Assembly (NCBI RefSeq): GCF_030283205.1
Contig: NZ_JASNWF010000008.1
Coordinates: 1 to 64,000, forward strand
Direction: 5' to 3'
From: Actinomadura opuntiae
Lineage (GTDB): Bacteria > Actinomycetota > Actinomycetes > Streptosporangiales > Streptosporangiaceae
DNA: 64,000 nucleotides
Of this stretch, positions 25,704 to 33,546 are shown piece after piece. Position 1 is the stretch's first letter. Each line of letters starts with the position of its first letter. Position numbers and translations under genes: made by a program. The notes beneath the pieces are model-generated. The model made no database searches, was not told where the DNA came from, and saw only the letters and a program-made list of their open reading frames with translations.

Positions 25704-26039
25704 GTTGTCACTCCTCCATTTATCTGACCACTTCAGAAACTCACCTGACACGGGCGAGTGTAGGCAGAATTCAACGTGGGCAACAAGGGCATGTAGTGCT
25801 AACCGTCGGGACACCGCAGTCTTTGGGGGACGACACCGCGATCGGGGGCCGAATGACTGCTTTGTCGTATTTGAACGGCCATTCCCCGAAAGCGGCCGCG
25901 CCGAGTCGCGCCCGGTGCCCGTTGCGAACCCCCCGATGCGACCCGCCGGGTGCCCAATCGCCGGGGCGGGGACGGCGCGGTACTACCGTCGTCCGCAAGG
26001 CGCCGCCGCGGGCGGCGGTCGAGGGGCGAAGGGGCGGAT
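25704..26039. other. Divergent intergenic region
   Basis: These 336 bases separate the divergent decarboxylase and FAD/Fe-S oxidoreductase genes. The half next to the decarboxylase is clearly AT-richer and holds its likely promoter. I see no small gene. The promoter of the oxidoreductase must be between about 25880 and 26030 but has no recognisable consensus. Confidence 0.5.
25757..25786 (-). promoter_or_regulatory. Likely promoter of the decarboxylase/AidA-PixA operon
   Basis: On the minus strand TTGTTG (complement of 25781-25786) and TACACT (complement of 25757-25762) are 18 nt apart in an AT-rich stretch, about 50 nt ahead of the GTG start. The match to a housekeeping promoter is moderate. 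Confidence 0.38.
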
Positions 26040-28922
26040 GTGAGCGATCACGGCGGTCTCGTGGAGGCGCTGCGGCGCGCGGGCGTCGGCGGCGTCGACG
26101 ACTCGGCGCTGGCCCGGTCGATGTACTCCTCGGACGCCTCGCTGTACCGCGTCGCCCCCCAGGTGGTGGTGACGCCCCGGGAGACCGGGGAGCTGCCCGC
26201 GGTGCTGGCCGTCTGCCGGGAGCACGGGGTGCCGCTGACGATGCGCGGCGCGGGGACGTCCATCGCGGGCAACGCGGTCGGGCCCGGCGTCGTCGTGGAC
26301 GCGAGCCGGCATCTGAACCGCGTCCTGGAGATCGACCCGGAGGCGGGCACCGCGCTGGTCGAGCCCGGCATCGTCCAGGCGCGGCTGCACCAGGTCGCCG
26401 GTGCGCACGGGCTGCGGTTCGGGCCCGACCCGTCCACCCGGACGCGCGCCACCCTCGGCGGGATGATCGGCAACAACGCGTGCGGGTCGCGGGCGCTCGG
26501 CTACGGGCGCACGTCCGACAACGTGCTCGGCCTCGACGCCGTGGCCGGGTCCGGGGAGCGGCTTCGGCTCGGCGACGTCCCGGGAGCGTCCGGCGATCCG
26601 CTGCTGGAGCGGTTGCGGGAGCTGGTGGCCGGGCATCTCGCGCTGATCCGGACCGAGTTCGGGCGGTTCGGCCGGCAGGTGTCGGCCTACTCCCTGGAGC
26701 ATCTGCTGCCGGAGAAGGGCTTCGACGTCGCGCGGGCGCTGGTCGGCAGCGAGGGGACCCTGGCGGTGACGCTGGCGGCGCGGCTGCGGATGGTCCGCGA
26801 ACCCGCGTGCCGGCTGCTGGTCGTGCTCGGGTACGGCTCGATGGCGGAGGCGGCGGACGCCGTCCCGGCGATCCTGCCGCACGGCCCGGTCGCCTGCGAG
26901 GGGCTCGACTCCCGGATCACGGACGTCGTGCGGGAGCGCCGCGGACCGGACGCCGTGCCGCCGCTGCCCGACGGGTCGGGCTGGCTGCTGGTGGAGCTGG
27001 CCGGCCCGGAGATCGGCGCGCTGCGGGCGGCCGCGCGCCGCGTCGTCGCCGACTCCGCGAGCGCGGGCTCGATGCTGGTCGAGGACATGGCGCTGGCCGA
27101 CGCGCTGTGGCGGATCCGGGAGGACGGCTCGGGCCTGGTGGCGCGGACCCCGGACGGCCGGCAGGCGCACGCCGGCTGGGAGGACGCGGCCGTCCCGCCC
27201 GAGCGGCTCGGCGCCTACCTGCGCGAGTTCGAGGCGCTGCTGGACGACCGCGGCCTGTTCGGCGTCCCGTACGGGCACTTCGGCGACGGGTGCGTGCACG
27301 TCCGCATCGACTTCCCGTTCGACCGTCCCGGCGGCACGCGCGTCTTCCGCGACTTCCTGAACGACGCGGCGGCGCTCGCGGCCCGGCACGGCGGCACGAT
27401 GTCCGGCGAGCACGGCGACGGGCGGGCACGCGGCGAGCTGCTACCGCACATGTACTCCCCCGAGGCGCTCGACCTGTGCGCGCGGGTGAAGGACCTGTTC
27501 GATCCCGACGGCCTGCTGAACCCCGGGATCATCGTCCGGCCCGCCCCGGTGGACGCCGACGTGCGGATGGCGGGCATCCCGCCGGTCACCCGCGCGCAAC
27601 TGCCGACGCTGGGCCTGGCGTACCGCCACAACGGCGGCGACCTGTCGCGGGCCGTGCACCGCTGCACCGGCGTCGGCAAGTGCCGCGCCGACAACACCGG
27701 GACCGGCGGGGTGATGTGCCCGTCCTACCTGGCCACCCGCGAGGAGAAGGACACCACGCGCGGCCGGGCCCGCGTCCTGCAGGACGTCGTCTCCGGCCAC
27801 CTCGGCCCCGACGGCTGGAGGACGCAGGCCGTCCATGACGTGCTCGACCTCTGCCTGTCCTGCAAGGGGTGCGCGTCCGACTGCCCCACCGGGATCGACA
27901 TGGCGTCCTACAAGGCCGAAGCCCTCCACCAGCGCTACCGGCGCAGGCTCCGTCCCCGCGCCCACTACGCGCTGGGATGGCTCCCCCGCTGGACGCGCCT
28001 GGCCGCGAAGGCGCCGGCCGCCGTGAAGCTGATGAACGCCGCGATGCGGTCGCAAGCGATGCGCCCGCTGGTCGCCTGGGGCGCCGGGATCGACCGCCGC
28101 CGTTCACTGCCCGCGTTCGCGCCGGTGACCTTCCGCCGCCGGTTCGCCGCCCACCGCAGCCCCGCCGGCCGCAACGGCGACGTCGTCCTGTTCGTCGACA
28201 CCTTTACCGACGCGTTCTCCCCCGACGTCGCCGACGCCACCGTCAAGGTCCTCGAACACGCCGGCTACCGCGTGGCCGTCACCGAACGGCCGGTGTGCTG
28301 CGGCATCACCTGGTTCTCCACGGGCCAGCTCGACGGCGCCCGCGCGCAGCTCCGGCGCACCGTCCAGGCGCTCCTGCCGCATGTGCGGCGCGGAGCCAGG
28401 GTCGTCGGCATGGAGCCGTCCTGCACCGGCGTGCTCCGCTCCGACGCCGAGGAGCTGCTGCGCGGCGCCGACGCGGCCGCCGCCCGCGAGGTCGCCGCCG
28501 CGACCCGCACCCTCGCCGAGCTGCTCGCCGAGACGCCCGGCTGGACGCCGCCCGACCTCACCGGCGTCACCGGCGTCGCGCAACCGCACTGCCACCACCA
28601 CGCCGTCATGGGCTGGAACAAGGACGCCGCCCTGCTCAGGGACGCGGGCGCCGAGGTCGGCAGGCTCGGCGGCTGCTGCGGTCTCGCCGGCAACTTCGGC
28701 GTCGAGAAGGGGCACCACGACGTGTCCGTCGCGATCGCCGAACACGCGCTCCTCCCCGCCGTCCGCGACACCGCCGAGGACGGCGTCGTCCTGGCCGACG
28801 GCTTCAGCTGCCGCACCCAGCTCGAAGACCTCGCCGGCCGTCCCGGCGAGCACCTGGCCCAGCTCCTCGCCCGCCACCTGCCCGGCGAGGTCAGCGGTGC
28901 GCGAGCGTCCGGGACAGGGTGA
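26040..28922 (+). CDS. FAD-linked and Fe-S cluster oxidoreductase (YdiJ/D-lactate dehydrogenase type)
   Basis: A 960-residue fusion. The N-terminal half is a FAD-binding PCMH/VAO-type oxidase domain (MRGAGTSIAGNAVG, TRATLGGMIGNNACG, GSEGTLAVTLAARL) with its FAD-linked C-terminal domain (PYGHFGDGCVHVRID). The second half has two 4Fe-4S clusters (CTGVGKC near 541, CLSCKGCASDCPTG near 605) and two CCG domains (CCGITWF near 752, GGCCGLAGNFG near 877). Such fused proteins oxidise D-lactate, D-2-hydroxyglutarate or similar 2-hydroxy acids and pass electrons to the membrane. GTG at 26040 is preceded by AAGGGGCGG. Its 3' end overlaps the convergent IclR gene by 32 bp. Confidence 0.85.
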   Translation: MSDHGGLVEALRRAGVGGVDDSALARSMYSSDASLYRVAPQVVVTPRETGELPAVLAVCREHGVPLTMRGAGTSIAGNAVGPGVVVDASRHLNRVLEIDPEAGTALVEPGIVQARLHQVAGAHGLRFGPDPSTRTRATLGGMIGNNACGSRALGYGRTSDNVLGLDAVAGSGERLRLGDVPGASGDPLLERLRELVAGHLALIRTEFGRFGRQVSAYSLEHLLPEKGFDVARALVGSEGTLAVTLAARLRMVREPACRLLVVLGYGSMAEAADAVPAILPHGPVACEGLDSRITDVVRERRGPDAVPPLPDGSGWLLVELAGPEIGALRAAARRVVADSASAGSMLVEDMALADALWRIREDGSGLVARTPDGRQAHAGWEDAAVPPERLGAYLREFEALLDDRGLFGVPYGHFGDGCVHVRIDFPFDRPGGTRVFRDFLNDAAALAARHGGTMSGEHGDGRARGELLPHMYSPEALDLCARVKDLFDPDGLLNPGIIVRPAPVDADVRMAGIPPVTRAQLPTLGLAYRHNGGDLSRAVHRCTGVGKCRADNTGTGGVMCPSYLATREEKDTTRGRARVLQDVVSGHLGPDGWRTQAVHDVLDLCLSCKGCASDCPTGIDMASYKAEALHQRYRRRLRPRAHYALGWLPRWTRLAAKAPAAVKLMNAAMRSQAMRPLVAWGAGIDRRRSLPAFAPVTFRRRFAAHRSPAGRNGDVVLFVDTFTDAFSPDVADATVKVLEHAGYRVAVTERPVCCGITWFSTGQLDGARAQLRRTVQALLPHVRRGARVVGMEPSCTGVLRSDAEELLRGADAAAAREVAAATRTLAELLAETPGWTPPDLTGVTGVAQPHCHHHAVMGWNKDAALLRDAGAEVGRLGGCCGLAGNFGVEKGHHDVSVAIAEHALLPAVRDTAEDGVVLADGFSCRTQLEDLAGRPGEHLAQLLARHLPGEVSGARASGTG

Positions 28923-29631
28923 GCGCGGCGGTGTGGACGGCCGGGGCGACGGCGGCCAGGCGCATCCGGTTCGACCAGCCCGACACCGACAGCGCGCCGA
29001 TCGCCTCGCCGTCCGGGCCGAGTACGGGGCTGGCCGCGCAGAGGATGCCGTTGCCCGACTCCTCGCGGTCGTAGGCGACGCCCTCCTCGCGGATCCTCGC
29101 CAGCTCGCGGGTGAACAGGCCGGGCGCGACGACGGTGCGCTCGCCGACCTTGACCAGCCCGGCGTCCAGCACCCGCTGGACGACCTCGGGCGGTGAGAAC
29201 GCCAGGATCGCCTTGCCGACGCCGGTGGCGTGCGCGGGCAGCCGCCCGCCGACCTGCGACGGCATCCTCGGCGCGTCGGAGGCGCCGAGGATCTCCACGT
29301 AGACGACCTCGGCGCCCTCCAGGACCGCGAGGTGGACGGTCTGCCGCGTCGCCTCCCGCAGGTCGGACATGTACGGCACGGCGGCGTCCCGCAGGACGCG
29401 CTGCCGCGGCACCCGCTGGCCGATCTCGAACAGCTTGAGGCCGAGCCGCACCCGCGTCCCCTGCCGCTCCAGCAGGCCCGCCCCGACCAGGTCGAGCGCG
29501 ATCCGGTGCGCCGTCGAGCGCGGCAGTCCGCTGCGCCGCGCCAGCTCCGCCGCGCCCAGGCCGTCGTCGTCCGCCCGGAAGGCGGTCAGCACCGCGACGG
29601 CGCGGCGCAGGAAGGTGTCGTCGGACGGCAT
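28891..29631 (-). CDS. IclR-family transcriptional regulator, next to the meta-cleavage trio
   Basis: A 246-residue IclR-type regulator with the N-terminal winged helix LARRSGLPRSTAHRIALDLVGAGLLER and the C-terminal effector domain (VHLAVLEGAEVVYVE, LPAHATGVGKAILA, GVAYDREESGNGILCAASPV). IclR proteins sense small metabolites, often aromatic acids. ATG at 29631 is preferred because it starts the homologous region; a GTG at 29661 is possible. It is divergent from the hydratase/acetaldehyde dehydrogenase/aldolase operon, its probable target, and overlaps the end of the FAD/Fe-S gene. Confidence 0.85.
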   Translation of the reverse strand: MPSDDTFLRRAVAVLTAFRADDDGLGAAELARRSGLPRSTAHRIALDLVGAGLLERQGTRVRLGLKLFEIGQRVPRQRVLRDAAVPYMSDLREATRQTVHLAVLEGAEVVYVEILGASDAPRMPSQVGGRLPAHATGVGKAILAFSPPEVVQRVLDAGLVKVGERTVVAPGLFTRELARIREEGVAYDREESGNGILCAASPVLGPDGEAIGALSVSGWSNRMRLAAVAPAVHTAALTLSRTLAHR

Positions 29632-29651
29632 GGCCTCACTGTAGAAGACGT

Positions 29652-29668
29652 GTCCCACCACGCGGGAC
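29652..29668. promoter_or_regulatory. Possible IclR operator
   Basis: GTCCC (29652-29656) and GGGAC (29664-29668) form a small inverted repeat with a 7-nt spacer in the 102-bp divergent promoter region between the IclR gene and the hydratase gene. Weak evidence. Confidence 0.3.
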
Positions 29669-29733
29669 GGCCGCGTTGCCGGGAGGGCCTCCGGCGCGGA
29701 AGGCTCGGCGCAGAGACGACGAAAGGAACGGCC

Positions 29734-30588
29734 ATGGACCCGGGCTCAGCTTCCCCCGAGGGGGGACGACCCCCCGCGCCACCCGGCCCGGCTGCGCCGG
29801 ACTGGGTGGAGAAGGCCGCGAGAGCCCTGCTCGACGCGTACGCCTCCGGCGTCCCGATCGCGCCCCTGACCGCGTCGCACCCGGACATGACGGTGGACGA
29901 CGCGTACGCGATCCAGCGCGTCCAGTCGGACGCGTGGACCGCCGCGGGCGCCCGGATCAAGGGCCACAAGGTGGGCCTGACGTCGGCCGCGATGCAGCGC
30001 CAGATGGGCGTGGACCAGCCGGACTTCGGCATCCTGCTCGACTCGATGTTCCTGCCGGAGAGCGCCCCGATCGACGCGGGCCGGTTCCTGCAGCCGCGGG
30101 TGGAGCCGGAGGTCGCGTTCGTGCTCGGGCGGCCGCTGTCCGGGCCGGGCGCGACGGCCGCCGACGCGGTCGCCGCGGTGGAGTACGTGCTGCCCGCGCT
30201 GGAGGTCATCGACTCGCGGATCGCGGACTGGAAGATCACCCTGCCGGACACGGTCGCCGACAACGCCTCCAGCGGCGGCCTGGTGCTCGGCACCCGGCCG
30301 GTCCGGCTGGACGACCTCGACCTCGCGCTCATGGGCTGCCTGCTGCACCGCGACGGGAACCTGATCGACACCGGCGCGGGCGGCGCGGTGCTGGGCTCGC
30401 CGATCAACGCGCTGGTGTGGCTGGCCAACGTGCTGGGCGAGCGCGGCATCGCGCTGGAGGCCGGGCACGTGGTGCTGCCCGGCTCGATCACCGCGGCCGT
30501 CCCGGTCGCGACCGGAGAGACACTCACGGCAACGTTCGCCGGGATCGGTTCCGTGACCGCCCGGTTCGGAAAGGAGGCCCTCAGATGA
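29734..30588 (+). CDS. 2-keto-4-pentenoate hydratase (2-hydroxypenta-2,4-dienoate hydratase)
   Basis: A 284-residue enzyme of the MhpD/HsaE family, adding water to 2-hydroxypenta-2,4-dienoate-type products to give 4-hydroxy-2-oxo acids. Family landmarks are IKGHKVGLTSAAMQRQMGVDQPDFG, QPRVEPEVAFVLG (metal-binding Glu residues) and ALEVIDSRIADWKI. It is HsaE-like because it heads the trio hydratase, acetaldehyde dehydrogenase, aldolase. The N-terminal 25 residues are Pro/Gly-rich and come from a partial copy of the hairpin repeat found at the start of three other genes. AAAGGAA precedes the ATG. Confidence 0.87.
   Translation: MDPGSASPEGGRPPAPPGPAAPDWVEKAARALLDAYASGVPIAPLTASHPDMTVDDAYAIQRVQSDAWTAAGARIKGHKVGLTSAAMQRQMGVDQPDFGILLDSMFLPESAPIDAGRFLQPRVEPEVAFVLGRPLSGPGATAADAVAAVEYVLPALEVIDSRIADWKITLPDTVADNASSGGLVLGTRPVRLDDLDLALMGCLLHRDGNLIDTGAGGAVLGSPINALVWLANVLGERGIALEAGHVVLPGSITAAVPVATGETLTATFAGIGSVTARFGKEALR
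29754..29780 (-). repeat. Partial, reversed copy of the start-codon hairpin cassette
   Basis: GGGGGG-ACGA-CCCCCC (29760-29775) is the reverse complement of the core of the cassette seen at 31529-31582. Here it lies a few codons inside the hydratase gene and encodes the Pro/Gly-rich GGRPPAPPG. Confidence 0.5.
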
Positions 30589-30632
30589 GCGAAGCGACCC
30601 GGGGCGCGCGGGGGGCCGTCCCCCCTCGAGAA
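30585..30632 (+). repeat. Start-codon hairpin cassette, diverged copy
   Basis: ATGAGCGAAGCGACC followed by a GC-rich hairpin core GGGGGG-CCGT-CCCCCC encodes MSEATRGARGAVPPREG. It provides the only plausible start of the acetaldehyde dehydrogenase gene, and AAGGAGG lies 7 nt upstream. Confidence 0.65.
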
Positions 30633-31532
30633 GGCACCGGCAGACTGACGGCCGCCATCGTCGGGCCCGGCAACATCGGCACCGACCTGCTGGTCAAGCT
30701 GAAGCGCAGCGAGCTGATCGACGTGCACTCGATGGTCGGGGTGGTCCCCGAGTCCGACGGCCTGGCCCGCGCCCGCGAGATGGGCGTGCCGGCGTCGGCG
30801 GAGGGCGTGGACTGGCTGCTGGACCAGCCGGCGCTGCCCGACCTGGTGTTCGAGGCGACGTCGGCGAAGGCGCACCTGGCCAACGCCCCGCGCTACGAGG
30901 AGGCCGGGATCACCGCGATCGACCTGACGCCCGCCGCCACCGGGCCGCTGGTCTGCCCGCCGGTGAACCTGGACACGCTGTCGGACGCGCCGAACCTCAA
31001 CATGATCACCTGCGGCGGGCAGGCGACGATCCCGATCGTGCACGCGGTGTCCTCGGTCGTCCCGGTGCCGTACGCGGAGATCGTCGCGTCGATCTCCTCG
31101 CGCTCGGCCGGGCCCGGCACCCGCGCGAACATCGACGAGTTCACCGAGACCACGGCGCGCGCGATCGAGCAGGTCGGCGGCGCGGCCCGGGGCAAGGCGA
31201 TCATCATCCTGAACCCGGTCGAACCGCCGATGATCATGCGGGACACGGTGTACTGCGCGATCCCGTCCGACGCCGACACCAAGGCGATCGCCGCGTCGAT
31301 CGAGAAGATGGTCGGCGAGGTCGCCACGTACGTGCCGGGCTACACGCTGCGCGCCGAGCCGCAGTTCGACGGGCCCCGCGACATCTGGAACGGGATGGCC
31401 CGCGTGGCGGTGTTCCTCGAGGTCCGCGGGAACGGCGACTACCTGCCGCCGTGGGCCGGCAACCTCGACATCATGACCGCGGCCGCCGCCCGGGTGGGCG
31501 AGCAGCTCGCGCGCAGGAAGGTCTTCTCATGA
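30585..31532 (+). CDS. Acetaldehyde dehydrogenase (acetylating)
   Basis: A 315-residue enzyme of the MhpF/DmpF/HsaG family, oxidising acetaldehyde or propanal with CoA and NAD to the acyl-CoA. The NAD loop IVGPGNIGTDL is near residue 25, the catalytic Cys is in MITCGGQATIP, and IILNPVEPPMIMRDTVYC is a family hallmark. In this family the enzyme forms a channel complex with the aldolase encoded next. The start overlaps the hydratase stop by ATGA and is supplied by the repeated cassette; no internal Met lies before the NAD loop, so the tail MSEATRGARG is probably really translated. HsaG-like by context. Confidence 0.9.
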   Translation: MSEATRGARGAVPPREGTGRLTAAIVGPGNIGTDLLVKLKRSELIDVHSMVGVVPESDGLARAREMGVPASAEGVDWLLDQPALPDLVFEATSAKAHLANAPRYEEAGITAIDLTPAATGPLVCPPVNLDTLSDAPNLNMITCGGQATIPIVHAVSSVVPVPYAEIVASISSRSAGPGTRANIDEFTETTARAIEQVGGAARGKAIIILNPVEPPMIMRDTVYCAIPSDADTKAIAASIEKMVGEVATYVPGYTLRAEPQFDGPRDIWNGMARVAVFLEVRGNGDYLPPWAGNLDIMTAAAARVGEQLARRKVFS

Positions 31533-31582
31533 GCGAAGCGAACCGGGGGGTGCGGGGGGTCGTCCCCCCGCAGGGAGCAGGT
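31529..31582 (+). repeat. Start-codon hairpin cassette, full copy
   Basis: The 54-bp unit starts ATGAGCGAAGCGAACC and contains an 8-bp hairpin GCGGGGGG-TCGT-CCCCCCGC at 31552-31571. It encodes MSEANRGVRGVVPPQG. The first 47 or so bases are identical to the copy at the start of hsaA on the other strand (40067-40120). Confidence 0.8.
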
Positions 31583-32617
31583 ATGACCGAGCAGACGGCG
31601 GAGAAGATCCGCATCACCGACTCGACGCTGCGGGACGGCAGCCACGCGATGGCGCACCGCTTCACCGAGGAGCAGGTCCGCGGCGTGGTGCACGCGCTGG
31701 ACGGCGCGGGCGTCGAGGTCATCGAGGTGACGCACGGCGACGGCCTCGGCGGCTCGTCCTTCAACTACGGCTTCTCGCTGGAGGACGACGTCAAGCTCGT
31801 CGCCGCGGCCGTGGACGAGGCGACGCAGGCCAAGATCGCGGTGCTGCTGCTGCCCGGCCTCGGCACGGTGAAGGACCTGAAGATGGCGCACGACGCGGGC
31901 GCGTCGGTGGCCCGGGTCGCGACGCACTGCACCGAGGCGGACGTGTCGCTGCAGCACTTCGCCGCGGCCCGCGAGCTCGGCATGGAGACCGTCGGGTTCC
32001 TGATGCTGTCGCACCGGGTCGGCCCGGAGGAGCTGGCGAAGCAGGCGCGGATCATGGTGGACGGCGGCGCGCAGTGCGTGTACGTCGTCGACTCGGCGGG
32101 CGCGCTGGTGCTCGGCGAGGCGCAGGAGCGGATCAGCGCGCTGGTCAAGGAGATCGGGCACGAGGCGCAGGTCGGCTTCCACGGCCACCAGAACCTCTCG
32201 CTCGGCGTCGCCAACTCGGTGCTGGCGCAGCAGAACGGCGCCCGGCAGATCGACGGGGCGCTGTGCGCGCTCGGCGCGGGCGCGGGCAACTCGCCGACCG
32301 AGGTGCTGGTCGCGACGTTCGAGCGGCTCGGCATCCCGACCGGCGTGGACGTGCAGGGCGCGATGGCCGCCGCGGACGACGTGGTGAAGCCGTTCCTGCA
32401 CCGGCTGCCGTTCGCCGACCGGGGCGCGATCACGCAGGGGTACGCGGGCGTGTACTCCAGCTTCCTGCTGCACGCCGAGCGGGCGGCCGAGCGGTACGGC
32501 GTGCCGGCGCACGAGATCCTGCAGAAGGTCGGCGAGGCCGGCTACGTCGGCGGCCAGGAGGACATGATCATCGACGTGGCGCTGCAGCTCGCCGCGGAGC
32601 GCGAGCGCGCCTCCTGA
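31529..32617 (+). CDS. 4-hydroxy-2-oxovalerate aldolase
   Basis: A class II pyruvate aldolase of the MhpE/DmpG/HsaF family, splitting 4-hydroxy-2-oxo acids to pyruvate and an aldehyde handed to the dehydrogenase encoded before it. The metal- and substrate-site STLRDGSHAMAHRF opens the domain, EVTHGDGLGGSSFNYGF and GFHGHQNLSLGVANS (metal-binding His pair) follow. Two starts are possible: ATG at 31529, coupled to the previous stop and inside the repeated cassette (362 residues), or ATG at 31583 behind GGGAGCAGG (344 residues, the usual family length). I list the longer form because AGGAAGG precedes it. Confidence 0.9.
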   Translation: MSEANRGVRGVVPPQGAGMTEQTAEKIRITDSTLRDGSHAMAHRFTEEQVRGVVHALDGAGVEVIEVTHGDGLGGSSFNYGFSLEDDVKLVAAAVDEATQAKIAVLLLPGLGTVKDLKMAHDAGASVARVATHCTEADVSLQHFAAARELGMETVGFLMLSHRVGPEELAKQARIMVDGGAQCVYVVDSAGALVLGEAQERISALVKEIGHEAQVGFHGHQNLSLGVANSVLAQQNGARQIDGALCALGAGAGNSPTEVLVATFERLGIPTGVDVQGAMAAADDVVKPFLHRLPFADRGAITQGYAGVYSSFLLHAERAAERYGVPAHEILQKVGEAGYVGGQEDMIIDVALQLAAERERAS

Positions 32618-32628
32618 CCACGGCCCGC

Positions 32629-33303
32629 TCAGGTCCGGGAGCCCGATCCGGCGAGCGGGCCCGCGTCCAGGTCGGCGAGGAGGGCGCGGAGGTCGTCGTA
32701 GACGGCCGCCGCGCCCGCCTCCGCCAGCTCGTCCCGGCTCCACCCGCCGGTGAGGACGCCCACGCACGGCATCCCGGCCCGCGCGGCGGCCTCGACGTCC
32801 CAGCGGGTGTCGCCGACGAACACCGAGCGCGACGCGGGGACCCCGGCGCGCTCCATCGCCAGTTCGACCAGGTCCGGGGCCGGCTTGCTCGCCCCCACCT
32901 CCGAGGACGACGTGGCCTCGTCGATCGCGTCGTCGGCGTCGAGCGCGGCGCGCAGCGCCTTCAACTCGGGCTCGGCTGCGGAGCTGGCCAGCACGACCCG
33001 GCTCCCCCGCCGGTGGCATGCGCGCAGCAGGTCGGCGGCGCCGTCGAACGGTTTGAGCCGCGTCCAGTACTGCGCGTAGAGGGCGGAGTGCGCCGACCGG
33101 ACGGCGTCGTCGTCGTCGCGGTCCCGGTCGCCGGGGAGCAGGTGGTCGAGCAGCTTGTCCGAGCCCATCCCGATCGCCCGGTGGATGGTCGCCATCGGGA
33201 CGGTGTGGCCGTACTGCAGGAACGCCTGCCACCACGTCGCGGCGTGCAGGTAGTTGGTGTCGACCAGGGTCCCGTCGACGTCGAAGAGCACCGCATCGAT
33301 CAT
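32629..33303 (-). CDS. HAD-superfamily phosphatase (beta-phosphoglucomutase/phosphoglycolate phosphatase-like)
   Basis: A 224-residue HAD hydrolase. Motif I is DVDGT (residues 8-12 region, FDVDGTLVDT), motif II the Ser in VVLASSAA, motif III the Lys in GASKPAPD and motif IV GDTRWD. A helical cap lies between motifs I and II, as in phosphoglycolate phosphatase. The substrate is not predictable. ATG at 33303 starts exactly at the domain; the ribosome-binding site is weak. It converges on the aldolase gene, 11 bp apart. A cluster of palindromes lies upstream at 33427-33474. Confidence 0.85.
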   Translation of the reverse strand: MIDAVLFDVDGTLVDTNYLHAATWWQAFLQYGHTVPMATIHRAIGMGSDKLLDHLLPGDRDRDDDDAVRSAHSALYAQYWTRLKPFDGAADLLRACHRRGSRVVLASSAAEPELKALRAALDADDAIDEATSSSEVGASKPAPDLVELAMERAGVPASRSVFVGDTRWDVEAAARAGMPCVGVLTGGWSRDELAEAGAAAVYDDLRALLADLDAGPLAGSGSRT

Positions 33304-33426
33304 GCCGGGGCCGTACCCGCGGGCGGGCGGGGAAACCGGCGCCGGCCGCACCTTCGGGCGCGCGTGCGGCCGGCACCGGGGTCTGCGGTCGGGAACGGGA
33401 CCGACCGGACAACGGAACTCTAGGCG

Positions 33427-33474
33427 CTTCTTGGCGCTACGACAATAGCTATTGGCGGTCCGCCAACAAGAAGT
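33427..33474. promoter_or_regulatory. Nested palindromes upstream of the HAD gene
   Basis: Perfect CAATAGCTATTG (33443-33454) overlaps perfect TTGGCGG-T-CCGCCAA (33452-33466), and flanking CTTCTTGGCG and CGCCAACAAGAAG extend the symmetry. This dense dyad, unusually AT-rich for the window, looks like a regulator-binding site. Confidence 0.45.
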
Positions 33475-33487
33475 CCGGCGGGCTACG

Positions 33488-33527
33488 CGGAACCGCCCCG
33501 CGGCCCGAGGGCCGCGGGGCGGTTCCG
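33488..33527 (-). terminator. Strong terminator hairpin after the alcohol dehydrogenase gene
   Basis: A perfect 19-bp stem (33488-33506 and 33509-33527, starting CGGAACCGCCCCG) with a 2-nt loop ends the transcript of the minus-strand dehydrogenase. Confidence 0.75.
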
Positions 33528-33546
33528 TGCCAGCGGGGACGGCGGG

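Noticed and set aside
29230..29733. Upstream extension of the hydratase gene into the IclR gene
   Set aside because: The extension is antisense to the IclR coding region; ATG at 29734 has AAAGGAA and starts near the homologous domain.
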